Shown: piece by piece, positions 16,262-24,417 of the stretch
Numbering within the stretch: the first letter of the stretch is position 1
How the letters are laid out: every line of letters starts with the position of its first letter
Made by a program: the position numbers and the translations under genes
The notes under the pieces: generated by a model
Database searches by the model: none
The model's input: only the letters and a program-made list of their open reading frames with translations
What the model was told of the DNA's origin: nothing
Assembly (NCBI RefSeq): GCF_016765775.1
Contig: NZ_JAESVN010000001.1
Span: 620,001-684,000 of the forward strand
Length of the DNA: 64,000 bases
Direction of reading: 5' to 3'
Origin: Szabonella alba
GTDB taxonomy: Bacteria > Pseudomonadota > Alphaproteobacteria > Rhodobacterales > Rhodobacteraceae

Positions 16262-16614
16262 GTTGGTGCCCTCAGCCCCTATTCGAGGGAAATCTAGTCT
16301 TACCCTATCCTATCTGACAAGTCCGACACGGCTTGCGCTGCGCCGTGCCCGAAGGTCTCTGATGCCCTCCTTTCAGCCGTTCTCTGTGCGCCGTCCCGAT
16401 GGCCGATTCCGCGGCACCGGTGCGCGTGGCGCGTCTGGTGTACGGCAAGCCTGTCTGACAATGAAGGCAGGTCCTGCGTCGGACAGGATTTTCACCTTAC
16501 TGTTTACAAAGGAAAATTCATCGCATTCGAAGCAGAGCCTTGTGGCAATTCCCACAACCCGGCCACCACGGCCCCGCCAGGGCGGACGCCAGAGGAGGCA
16601 TATGTGGCCAACGC
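16262..16614. other. Intergenic, less G+C-rich, no gene recognised
   Basis: About 350 bp between the nuclease-like gene and the protease terminator. It presumably holds the promoter of the minus-strand nuclease-like gene. A 92-codon minus frame (16373-16651) overlaps the terminator and looks spurious. Confidence 0.45.
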
Positions 16615-16647
16615 AAAAGACCCCCCGACCGGTGCCGGGGGGTCTTG
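16615..16647 (-). terminator. Intrinsic terminator of the caspase/trypsin operon
   Basis: Read on the minus strand: AAGACCCCCC, a short G+C loop, GGGGGGTCTTTT. It starts 27 bp past the protease stop codon and ends the transcription unit beginning at 19844. Confidence 0.88.
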
Positions 16648-16673
16648 CCATGTTTGCGGGCGCGCTTCGCGGA

Positions 16674-17771
16674 TCAGTTCGCGCCGATCACCGAATTCAG
16701 CCAGGGCAGGTAGTTCGACACCCGCGTATAGGCTGAAAACGGCGCGGTCTCGTCACAGCCCTTGCCGCCCGCACCCGACAGGCCCCAGCTGACCACTCCG
16801 GCCTGAATGAAGTTGCCATCCTGCAACTGCACCATCAGCGGCCCGCCGCTGTCGCCCGAACAGGCGGTCTTGCCGCCCTCATAGGTGCCCGAGCACAGCA
16901 TATTCGTCGACATCGGGATCTTCGCCCCCGCGACCAGCACATCCCAGGCGCGATAGGCGTCGTCCTCGTTCAGCCCGAAGACCTGCACCGCATGGGCAAA
17001 ACCCTTGACCGCCTCTTCTGCCAGATTTTCCAGCATGACCTGATTGCACAGGTTGCGGTCCATCATCTGGATCTCGACCTGCCGCAACTGTTCGGGATGG
17101 CTGCCGCCCTCGGTCAGGCCCCAACCGGTGACAAGGGTGATGACGCCGGGCTGATCAAGGTAATCGCCGAATTCCGCATCCGGCACGGTGATGGTGGAAT
17201 AGCGGGTCTGCGGCGCGCGGGCCAGCTTGACCAGGGCGATGTCATTGTCAAACTCGGTTCCGCGATAATCGGGATGCACGAAGATCCGGTCAACCGGGAC
17301 CAGATCGCCCTCACCCGGGGCGATGGTGTTCGTGCCGGCCAGAACCGAAATGGCGCGCGGGTTCACATCGCCGAAATTGCCATCATTATCGGCCATATGC
17401 ACGCAATGCGCGGCGGTCAGCACCCAGCGGTCCAAGAGCATGGAACCGCCGCAGAAATGACCCTCGGGCGACATCGGCGCGCCGTTGATCATGAACCCCA
17501 CCTGCCAGGGCCAGGCACCGGGTTCGGCAACCTGCCCGCCGATGATCCGCGCGCCTTCCTCGGCCGTTTCGGCCTTCTTGACGCGGGCGGCCTTCAGCCC
17601 GGCTTCGGCAAAGGCGAAGGGCGAGGCCAGCGCGGGGTTGGCCGCCTGCGCTGCCGCGCCAGCGAAATCGGGACGGTCCTGCGCCAGGGCGGGCAGGGCC
17701 GTCAGGGCGGCGGTCACAACAGCCGTCAGGGCCGGAATCGGGAAGGCCGGAATCGGGAAGTCTCGGGTCAT
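16674..17771 (-). CDS. Secreted trypsin-fold serine protease zymogen (family S1A)
   Basis: The protein has 365 residues. A Sec signal peptide (TAVVTAALTALPALA-Q) is followed by a ~45-residue propeptide ending in Arg75 directly before IIGGQVAEPGAWPWQ, the classical activation site R/IIGG. Catalytic residues are His122 (VLTAAHC), Asp177 (FDNDIALVKL) and Ser308 (CSGDSGGP). At the position equivalent to trypsin Asp189 the sequence has Thr302, so P1 specificity need not be basic. A ~35-residue insertion (LENLAEEAVKGFAHAVQVFG...) precedes MLCSG. The protein ends soon after the catalytic domain. It is the second gene of an operon with the caspase-like gene (45 bp gap). An enzyme that cleaves after Arg is needed to activate it, and its caspase-like operon partner is the obvious candidate. 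Confidence 0.92.
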   Translation of the reverse strand: MTRDFPIPAFPIPALTAVVTAALTALPALAQDRPDFAGAAAQAANPALASPFAFAEAGLKAARVKKAETAEEGARIIGGQVAEPGAWPWQVGFMINGAPMSPEGHFCGGSMLLDRWVLTAAHCVHMADNDGNFGDVNPRAISVLAGTNTIAPGEGDLVPVDRIFVHPDYRGTEFDNDIALVKLARAPQTRYSTITVPDAEFGDYLDQPGVITLVTGWGLTEGGSHPEQLRQVEIQMMDRNLCNQVMLENLAEEAVKGFAHAVQVFGLNEDDAYRAWDVLVAGAKIPMSTNMLCSGTYEGGKTACSGDSGGPLMVQLQDGNFIQAGVVSWGLSGAGGKGCDETAPFSAYTRVSNYLPWLNSVIGAN

Positions 17772-17816
17772 GGAATGGTCCTTTCAGAAAGACCCGCCGG
17801 GGCGGGCGGTAAGGCA

Positions 17817-19844
17817 TCAGGGGCGGGATGGCGCCAGCACCGCAACGGGCTGGGACAGCAGGGTCAGGGACGGGCGGCGCAGCGCAAAGCCGCGGTTCGC
17901 GCCCCCTGTTTCAGGGTCAAGCAGCACCCCGACCGCCGAGAGCAGCGTCTCGGAGGGCGCGCAGCAATCGGCGGTGCGGGGCAGGTCGCGCAGCCGGTCC
18001 GGCGTAGCAAGCGCGGTCAGATCGCCGCGCCGTCCCCGCGCATCGGGGGGAAGGGCCAGCACAAGGATTTCCTCCTGCGCCGCCGCATCCGGGGTGGTCG
18101 CCTCGATCCGCAACCCGATCCGGGCGCTTTCCCCCAGCCCCAGCCGGTTGGACAGGTTCCGCACCGGCCAGATCGGCGTGATGGTGAAGTCCTGCGCCAG
18201 ATACAGAACGGTGACATCCTGCGCGCTGCCTGACCGGTTGGTGACGGTCAGCCACAGTTCATCACAATCGGCGACGCCGCGGGCGGGGTCATGCGCGGTT
18301 TCCGGGCCGCTGGCGCGACAGGCGCCCCCGGTGCGCTTGCCCGCGCGGCGCTCGACTTCCAGCGTCAGGGGCGGGCCGCCGATGCCCAGACCGCGCCCGG
18401 CCATGCCGGCCAGCACCGCGCGGGTGCGCAAGCTGTGGGCGGCGTTTTCCAGCAGGCGGGCGGTGGCCTCGTTCAGGGTCTCATCCGCGCGGGGGCGGGC
18501 GCGCAGGGTTGAACCCGGTCCTTTCGGATCCAGCACACCGTCCGACAGCGCGAAGGCCAGCACCCCGCCGGTTTCTACGGGCACCAGATCGGGGCGGGCC
18601 GCATCCTCGACCGCAAGCCCTGCCGCCAGCGCCCCGGCAATCGCCTGCTGCGCGGCCGGGCTGGCCCCTTCGGGCAGGGGCGCCAGCCGCAGAGGCGGCG
18701 GCGGGGCGGGGCTTGTGACCTCAACCCAGCCGCCCCGGGGCAGGGGGTGGGCATCCAGCGGGTCAAGCTGCGCGGAACGCGCAGTCAGCGCGGCCAGCCT
18801 TGCATGGGCAACCGGCGCGCCACCTGACGGCGTTTCGAACAGCGCGACCTCGCTGCCTTCGGTCAGCCCCTCCAGCAGGCCAACCGTCAGTTCCGCCCCG
18901 GTCGCGGGGTAACGCTGCGGCAGGTCAGCCAATCCCCCGAAAACCGCCGCCTGCAGCAGTGGGCCTTCGCCATCGGGATCCTGCCGGACCGAACCCTGGC
19001 GCATCTCCTGCCGCGCGATGGTCAGCATCTGTTCCCAGCTTGCATCGGGCAGGCTGCGCAGCGCGCGGGCCAGCGCCAGCGTGAAGGCCCCATGCCAGGG
19101 CTGCCCCGCAGCCAGCGGAAATTCGAAGGACCGCTGATCGGGCTGTGAGGAGTAGAGAAAGGCGAAACCGCCCCCCGTCAGGCCCGGGTCAGGTCGCGTC
19201 AGGGGCGGATCGGGCAGATCATCGGGAATGCCCAGCAGATCGGGCGCGATCTCGCGCGCAACACCCTGTCCGCCCGCCGCGCGAAAGCCGGTGCCGGAAT
19301 GACAGGCATCGAGGATCGCGATCAGCCGCACGCCGCGCCCGGTCAGCCCCTGTGCCCAGTCATGCAATTCGTCATCGACAATCGCATTCCCGACCATGGC
19401 AACTGCGCCGTTCCAGCCCGAGGCATCACGGGGCAGCAGGATCTCATCCGCGCCGCCGCCCTCATCCCCGTTCAGATCGGGGGCCTGACTGCCATGGCCC
19501 GAGAAATAGAACAGCACCGTGTCGCCGGGGACGGTTTCTTGCGTCAGGCGGTCAAGCTCGGCCATGATCGCGGCGCGGTCGGGCAGGCCCCGGCGCAGAC
19601 CCTGCGGCAGATCGGGATGATCCGGCGCGGTGGTCAGCGCGGTGATCCGCGACGCCGCGACACCACGTTCGGTCAGCACCTGCGCCATGAGTGCCACGTC
19701 ATTGGGCGGGCCCTGCAGATCGGCATCCAGATGCAGGTAGTCACCGACCCCGATCAGCAGGGCACGCACTTCGGCCACCGCAGGCAGCGGGGTCAGGATC
19801 AGGGCCGGCAGGCCAAGGACAAGGGCAATCAGGTGCGGTTTCAT
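17817..19844 (-). CDS. Exported caspase-fold (peptidase C14) protease with C-terminal DUF4384-like domain
   Basis: The protein has 675 residues. I start at 19844 because that gives a Sec signal peptide (HLIALVLGLPALILTPLPAVA-E); the frame upstream runs through the operator. The caspase domain spans about 25-330: VRALLIGVGDYLHLDADLQG, then FYFSGHGSQAPDLNGDE with catalytic His117 and AILDACHSGTGFR with catalytic Cys181. The C-terminal part (about 430-640) contains ELWLTVTNRSGSAQDVTVLY, then LGLGESARIGLRIEATTPDA, resembling DUF4384-type beta domains that often accompany bacterial caspases. Family members (orthocaspases/metacaspases) usually cleave after Arg or Lys. First gene of an operon with the S1 zymogen; a shared palindrome lies 48 bp before the start. 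Confidence 0.88.
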   Translation of the reverse strand: MKPHLIALVLGLPALILTPLPAVAEVRALLIGVGDYLHLDADLQGPPNDVALMAQVLTERGVAASRITALTTAPDHPDLPQGLRRGLPDRAAIMAELDRLTQETVPGDTVLFYFSGHGSQAPDLNGDEGGGADEILLPRDASGWNGAVAMVGNAIVDDELHDWAQGLTGRGVRLIAILDACHSGTGFRAAGGQGVAREIAPDLLGIPDDLPDPPLTRPDPGLTGGGFAFLYSSQPDQRSFEFPLAAGQPWHGAFTLALARALRSLPDASWEQMLTIARQEMRQGSVRQDPDGEGPLLQAAVFGGLADLPQRYPATGAELTVGLLEGLTEGSEVALFETPSGGAPVAHARLAALTARSAQLDPLDAHPLPRGGWVEVTSPAPPPPLRLAPLPEGASPAAQQAIAGALAAGLAVEDAARPDLVPVETGGVLAFALSDGVLDPKGPGSTLRARPRADETLNEATARLLENAAHSLRTRAVLAGMAGRGLGIGGPPLTLEVERRAGKRTGGACRASGPETAHDPARGVADCDELWLTVTNRSGSAQDVTVLYLAQDFTITPIWPVRNLSNRLGLGESARIGLRIEATTPDAAAQEEILVLALPPDARGRRGDLTALATPDRLRDLPRTADCCAPSETLLSAVGVLLDPETGGANRGFALRRPSLTLLSQPVAVLAPSRP

Positions 19845-19891
19845 GGCAATACGATAGCCGCGCCGCGCAACCCCGCAACCCCCCGAACGGA

Positions 19892-19910
19892 GGTGACGGG
19901 ATTTGTCATG
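19892..19910. promoter_or_regulatory. Palindrome GGTGAC-N7-GTCATG, candidate shared operator (copy 2)
   Basis: TGAC-GGGATTT-GTCA core. The minus-strand reading, CATGACAAATCCCGTCACC, is nearly identical to copies 1 and 3. It lies in the 95-bp gap between the kinase stop (19940) and the caspase-like gene start (19844). Confidence 0.6.
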
Positions 19911-19939
19911 CGCAGTCCCCGCTGTGGCGGTGAACCCGG

Positions 19940-21361
19940 TCATGGTACGGTTCCCGGCCAGTCGATTTCCAGCGCGAAACCGCTTTCGGTTTGCGGCAGA
20001 TGCAGTTTTGCGCCATGGCGCGCGGCGATCGCCTGCACCAGCGCCAGACCCAGCCCGTGACCGGGTTTGTCGCGGTCGCGCGCGCCGCGGGCAAAACGCT
20101 CAAACCCGCCTGCGCGCAGCTCCGGGGGCAGGCCCGGGCCGGTATCGCGGATCGACAGCAGGATGCGCCCGCCGCCCTTCGCATCCCCGCTCCCGGCACC
20201 GCCTTGCGTCAGGGCCAGATGCACGGCATCGCCGGGGCGGCAGTATTTCACCGCATTGTCCAGCAGATTAGCCAGAATCTGCCCGATCAGCGTTGCATCG
20301 CCCAGAACCCTCAGGCCAGGCTCGACCCCCTCGGTCAGGGTCAGGCCCTGATCCTCGGCCAATGGGGCGTAAAGCTCGGCCATATCCGTGCAAAGGGCTG
20401 ACAGATCCACAGGCCGCAGGCCCGAACCGTCACCCTGATCCGCCTCGGCCCGGGAAATATCCAGCAACGCGTCGAAGACACGGATCGTCGCGCGGATCTC
20501 CTCCTGCAGTTCGGCCTGCCGCGCGGGAGGGGCGTCCAGCGCCGCAACGCGCTGCGCGATCCGGTTCAGGGGGGTGCGCAATTCATGCGCGATATGATCC
20601 GACAGGCGGTGCGTCGCCCGGTTCAGCGCCGATATGCGGTCCAGCATGGCATGGACATGGGTTTCCAACTGGCCGAATTCATCCGGACCCGCCGGGCCGG
20701 GAAGGCGGGCCTGCAAGTCACCCGCGGCAACCCGGTCGGCCAGCCGGTTGACGCGGGCAAGACGCGCCATGACCCGGCGCGCCGCCCACCATCCGGCCAG
20801 TGCGGAGGCCAGCAGCATCGCCGCCCCCAGCCCCGCCATGCCACGCCTGAGTGCGGCCAGCGTGGCATCCATCGGCGCCAGCGATTGCGCGACCAGCAGT
20901 GGAAAGCCGCCGGGCAGCAACCGGCCCACCCCCAGCCAGCGCTGCCCGTCTTCGGTGAAGACCTGCGCCTGATCGGTGCCGAACCCGGCCCTGAATCCGG
21001 CCCCTGCGGGCGGCAGCGCGCTGGGCCAGTCGCTGCGCGTTCCGGCCAGCCATGCCCCGGCGCGGTCCTGCAGCAGCAGCATCTCGGCCCCGCTGGCGCT
21101 GGCGGCGCGATAGGCGATGGCCTCACGCAGGGCGATCACGCGGCGCTGGTCGTAAAGCGCGCCGAAGCCCTCCATCTCGGCGGCCAGCAGCCGGTGCTGC
21201 GCCTCCATCAGCCGGTCGGAGATCAGCCGGTATTGCAGCGCCATTCCCGTCAGCGACAGCGCGATCACCACCCCGGCCACAAGCGCCGCCAGCCGCAGCG
21301 TCGCCCGGGGCCTGCGGGGGGGCGGGGACGATTGCGGTGACGGCAGGCCGGGCAGGGTCAC
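19940..21361 (-). CDS. Sensor histidine kinase of the caspase cluster
   Basis: The protein has 473 residues and starts with a GTG that overlaps the response-regulator stop as GTGA. First membrane helix about 22-42, a ~130-residue periplasmic sensor region (43-172) with no recognised fold, second helix about 173-193, HAMP linker (ARLARVNRLADRVAAGDLQA), then HisKA with the phospho-acceptor His259 in LSDHIAHELRTPLNR. The ATP-binding domain shows LLDNAVKYC (N box), RDTGPGLP (G1) and KPGHGLGLALVQ (G2). It is co-transcribed with the HtrA-like protease and its cognate regulator. The periplasmic sensor probably reads envelope or proteolytic state; the signal is unknown. Confidence 0.92.
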   Translation of the reverse strand: MTLPGLPSPQSSPPPRRPRATLRLAALVAGVVIALSLTGMALQYRLISDRLMEAQHRLLAAEMEGFGALYDQRRVIALREAIAYRAASASGAEMLLLQDRAGAWLAGTRSDWPSALPPAGAGFRAGFGTDQAQVFTEDGQRWLGVGRLLPGGFPLLVAQSLAPMDATLAALRRGMAGLGAAMLLASALAGWWAARRVMARLARVNRLADRVAAGDLQARLPGPAGPDEFGQLETHVHAMLDRISALNRATHRLSDHIAHELRTPLNRIAQRVAALDAPPARQAELQEEIRATIRVFDALLDISRAEADQGDGSGLRPVDLSALCTDMAELYAPLAEDQGLTLTEGVEPGLRVLGDATLIGQILANLLDNAVKYCRPGDAVHLALTQGGAGSGDAKGGGRILLSIRDTGPGLPPELRAGGFERFARGARDRDKPGHGLGLALVQAIAARHGAKLHLPQTESGFALEIDWPGTVP

Positions 21362-22107
21362 GTCGCGTTCCGCGACAGCGGGGTGAAGACATAGCCTTCG
21401 CCCCGCGCGGTCTGGATCAGCGGGCGGCCCGCCGCTTCTTCCAGCTTGCGGCGCAGGCGGCCGACATGGACATCGACGACATTGGTGCCGGGGTCGAAAT
21501 GCAGGTTCCAGACTTGTTCCAACAATTGCCGCCGGGTCACGACCTGCCCTTCATGGCGGGCGAAATGCACGATCAGATCGAATTCGCGGGGCGACACCGC
21601 GACATGCACCCGCCCGACATGCACGGTGCGCGCCTTCAGCCGGATCTCCATATCGCCGAAGGCGATCAGGTCATGGCTTTCGCTCTGGGTTCCGGCGCGG
21701 CGCAGCAGGGCGCGCAGGCGGGCGCGCAATTCCTCGGGCGCATAGGGTTTGGCCAGATAATCATCTGCGCCTTTCTCCAGCCCCTCGACCCGGTTTGCGG
21801 CGCGGCCCAAGGCTGACAGCATCAGGATCGCCGCTCCGCCCCCCGCCCCGGCGCGGATCCGCGCGATGGCATCCACCCCGTCGCCCCCCGGCAGCATCCG
21901 GTCCAGCACGATGACACTGTGCCGCCCGGTCGCGGCCTCGTTCAGCCCGGCGTCAAACGTGTCACACAGAACGGCCCGGCAGCCAAGCGCTGCAACCTCG
22001 GCAGCGATGGCGCATGCGGTGGGGGCATCATCCTCGACGATCAGGATCGAGGGCGACGGATCCCGTGCCGGATGATCGGATGCGGGGCAGGAGTGTGGAT
22101 CGGTCAT
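21358..22107 (-). CDS. OmpR/PhoB-family response regulator of the caspase cluster
   Basis: The protein has 249 residues. The receiver domain has the acidic pair EDD, phospho-acceptor Asp69 (IVLDRMLPGGDG) and Lys120 (DYLAKPYAPEEL). The C-terminal winged helix has SPREFDLIVHFARHEGQVV, then VDVHVGRLRRKLEEAAGRPL and IQTARGEGYVF. It overlaps the kinase gene by 4 bp and follows the HtrA-like gene by 26 bp. It is the only two-component regulator in the cluster, so it is the natural candidate for binding the palindromes at 14729, 19892 and 23537. OmpR-type proteins more often use direct repeats, so this link needs testing. Confidence 0.93.
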   Translation of the reverse strand: MTDPHSCPASDHPARDPSPSILIVEDDAPTACAIAAEVAALGCRAVLCDTFDAGLNEAATGRHSVIVLDRMLPGGDGVDAIARIRAGAGGGAAILMLSALGRAANRVEGLEKGADDYLAKPYAPEELRARLRALLRRAGTQSESHDLIAFGDMEIRLKARTVHVGRVHVAVSPREFDLIVHFARHEGQVVTRRQLLEQVWNLHFDPGTNVVDVHVGRLRRKLEEAAGRPLIQTARGEGYVFTPLSRNAT

Positions 22108-22133
22108 CGGGGGTATCCTTTGCTGCGCGGATG

Positions 22134-23477
22134 TCAGAACAGCACGATGGCCGGGTCAAGCATATTCGCGGCACTCGAGACGCGCGGCACCTCCTCTGCG
22201 GCGCGATCCCAGGGATCAAGCATCACATGGCGGGTGCTTCCCTCGCCGCGTTCAGCCAGAAGAAGTGCAGGCGCGGTCAGTTCAAGACGGCGCAGCGCCG
22301 CCACATCAAAGGCATGGCCGTTCAGTGTCAGGATGCGGTCGCCCGGGGCCAGCCCGGCAATCGCGCCGGGGCTGTTTCCGGTCAGCCGCAGCACGCGGCC
22401 CTCATCGTCCAGCCGGATGCCCATATCCTCCAGCCGGTAGGCGGTGATGCGCGACAGTGCCGCCGCCCCGGCCATGCCGCGTGTGGCAAGTTCGGTGCCT
22501 TGCGCGGCTTCCAGCGGCAGCGAAACCGCGATCACCGCCCCGTCGCGGATCAGCGTCAGATCCAGACTGCCACGCGCCTGTGCCGCCTCCAGCGCGAAGG
22601 CCAGATCGCCGGGGTGGCGCAGCGCCTGCACACCAGCCGACAGCAGGATATCGCCGGGCAGCAGCCCCGCCGCCGATGCCAACCCGCCCGCCAGAACGCG
22701 GTCCAGCAACAGGCCCCCCGGTTCCAGCGCAAGGGCGGCAGCGATGCGGCGGTCGACGGCGCGCAGATGCAGGCCCAGATGGGGCAGGGTGGCATGGCTC
22801 TCGTTGATCATCGCGGGCACGATCCGGGCCAGATCGGCGGCGGCGATCGCATAGCCGATGCCGGTGTTCAGCCGTGAACCGTCCGCAATGCGGATATTCA
22901 TTCCCACAAGCCGCCCTTCGGCATCGACCAGCGGCCCGCCCGAGGATCCGGGGTTGAGGGCGGCATCATGCTGGATCAGGTCCAGCGGCACGGATGGGGC
23001 AACCTGACGCGGCCGGGCCGAGATCATGCCCCGCGTCACCGTGAAATCCGCCTTAAGTGGCGCTCCAAGCGCCCAGACCGTCCCCCCGATATCCGTCTCT
23101 GCAAGGACCGGCGGCGGGGACAGTCCCACCCCCCGGGCCTTGACCGCGATCAGCGCGATGTCGCGCTGCGGGTCGCGGGCGATCACCTCGCCGATCTGTT
23201 CCTGCCCAAGATGGTCGGTCAGCCGCACCCGGTCAGCCCCGCGCAACACATGATCGGCGGTCACGGCAACCGATCCGTCCCCCCAAAGGAAGGCCGAACC
23301 AAGGAACCGGTCATGATTGTCGGCCGTGCGCAGCACATAAAGCGATTCAAGCGCCGAGGCGGGGCCGCGTTCGGCGGCGCTGGCCCCGCTGGCGGCCAGT
23401 ACGGTCAGAAAGGCAAAGGCGGCCAGCACCGAAAGAACCGGGCGCAGCAGACGCGGCAGGGCAAGGTTCGGGGTCAT
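22134..23477 (-). CDS. Exported HtrA/DegP-like serine protease with two PDZ domains
   Basis: The protein has 447 residues. The start at 23477 gives a Sec signal peptide (LSVLAAFAFLTVLAASGASA-A). The S1C protease domain shows His76 (AVTADHVLRG), Asp106 (QRDIALIAV) and Ser179 (NPGSSGGPLVD). PDZ1 (about 222-305) includes LLLDRVLAGGLASAAGLLPG; PDZ2 (about 345-420) includes VLRLTGNSPGAIAGLAPGDR. It is organised like DegP/DegQ but is the first gene of an operon with a two-component system, as in CpxRA- or MucD-type envelope-stress circuits. It probably degrades or senses misfolded periplasmic proteins. Divergent from the gene at 23639, with a shared palindrome between them. Confidence 0.9.
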   Translation of the reverse strand: MTPNLALPRLLRPVLSVLAAFAFLTVLAASGASAAERGPASALESLYVLRTADNHDRFLGSAFLWGDGSVAVTADHVLRGADRVRLTDHLGQEQIGEVIARDPQRDIALIAVKARGVGLSPPPVLAETDIGGTVWALGAPLKADFTVTRGMISARPRQVAPSVPLDLIQHDAALNPGSSGGPLVDAEGRLVGMNIRIADGSRLNTGIGYAIAAADLARIVPAMINESHATLPHLGLHLRAVDRRIAAALALEPGGLLLDRVLAGGLASAAGLLPGDILLSAGVQALRHPGDLAFALEAAQARGSLDLTLIRDGAVIAVSLPLEAAQGTELATRGMAGAAALSRITAYRLEDMGIRLDDEGRVLRLTGNSPGAIAGLAPGDRILTLNGHAFDVAALRRLELTAPALLLAERGEGSTRHVMLDPWDRAAEEVPRVSSAANMLDPAIVLF

Positions 23478-23536
23478 CGTGGTGTCCTCCACTTGTCAGG
23501 TTGGCTTGATGGTATCGGGGGGCTTTGGAAGGGTCA

Positions 23537-23555
23537 CATGACAAAAACCGTCATC
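23537..23555. promoter_or_regulatory. Palindrome CATGAC-N7-GTCATC, candidate shared operator (copy 3)
   Basis: CATGAC-AAAAACC-GTCATC lies in the 161-bp divergent region between the HtrA/regulator/kinase operon and the paralogue-B/caspase operon, so one site could serve both directions. With copies 1 and 2 the consensus is CATGACAAANNCNGTCA. Confidence 0.6.
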
Positions 23556-23638
23556 TTGCGCGTGGTTGTTTACAGGGCTGCGGGGGGCTTTCTATTGTGG
23601 CTGGCGAAGGTCCGGCATCCGGGCCATGGAGTGTGCGC

Positions 23639-24355
23639 ATGCAGGCCCGTTCCCCGTTGCCGATCCAGCCGCCGCAGCGACCCGTTGCCCGGTCGCTGCG
23701 CGCCGCTTGTGCCGCGCTGATGCTTTCGGCGCTTCTGATCCTGCCGCAACCCTTGCTGGCGGATCCTGCCCCGGCAAATCCCGGCCTGACCGATCTGCAG
23801 CGGATGGAGCTGTCGATGCGCCTGCACCGGGCGGGGCGGGCGGCGGGCGATGCGGTTCTGCTGCTGGCCGCCGCGCGGCTGCGGCAATCGGTGGCACCCC
23901 TGCGTGCCGCGGACTGGCCGGTGCTGCCGGAGGGGGATGCGATGGCGCATGGCGCCTCATCCCCGCTGAACGCGGCCGATATGCTGGCGCAGGCCCGCAG
24001 GCTTGCGGAAGGTCAGGACGCCCTGCTGGCGCTGATCGAGGATGCCGAGGCCGAACGCATGAAGGGCGTCGCCTCGGGACCGCTGCACCGGCTGGGCACC
24101 ATCGCCCCGGATGCGCGCGACCGATACGAGGCGCTGCCCTTCCGGGGCGGCGAATATGCCGAGGTCTATGCCGAGGCGCAGGGCGGGGCCGATCTGCTGC
24201 TGACGGTACTGGATGCCGAAGGCCGGACCGTCTGTGCCGACAGCGACAATTCCGCGATTGCCTATTGCGGCTGGCGGCCTGAGCGTGCCGGCGAATTCAC
24301 CATCATTCTGGAAAACCGGGGCGAAGGCGCCAGTTATGCCCTGATGACCAACTGA
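23639..24355 (+). CDS. Secreted protein, paralogue B of the caspase-cluster small exported family
   Basis: The protein has 238 residues, with an N-terminal basic segment and a signal peptide (LRAACAALMLSALLILPQPLLA-D). A helical middle (MRLHRAGRAAGDAVLLLAAAR and MLAQARRLAEGQDALLALIED) is followed by a beta-rich C-terminus (GEYAEVYAEAQGGADLLLTV, Cys-X10-Cys, RAGEFTIILENRGEG) ending YALMTN. It matches the gene at 14819 along its whole length. It lies 62 bp before the second caspase-like gene on the same strand, so it is probably co-transcribed. Both copies sit behind the shared palindrome. Function unknown; a periplasmic binding, scaffold or substrate role is inference. Confidence 0.77.
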   Translation: MQARSPLPIQPPQRPVARSLRAACAALMLSALLILPQPLLADPAPANPGLTDLQRMELSMRLHRAGRAAGDAVLLLAAARLRQSVAPLRAADWPVLPEGDAMAHGASSPLNAADMLAQARRLAEGQDALLALIEDAEAERMKGVASGPLHRLGTIAPDARDRYEALPFRGGEYAEVYAEAQGGADLLLTVLDAEGRTVCADSDNSAIAYCGWRPERAGEFTIILENRGEGASYALMTN

Positions 24356-24417
24356 CCCCGGCTGCCCGCCCCCGCCCGACCGCCCTGTCCAACTGATCCG
24401 ACCGACTGGAGGACCAT

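Noticed and set aside
16373-16651. 92-codon minus-strand ORF between the nuclease-like gene and the S1 protease
   Set aside because: Overlaps the intrinsic terminator of the protease operon and has no recognisable product or ribosome-binding site.
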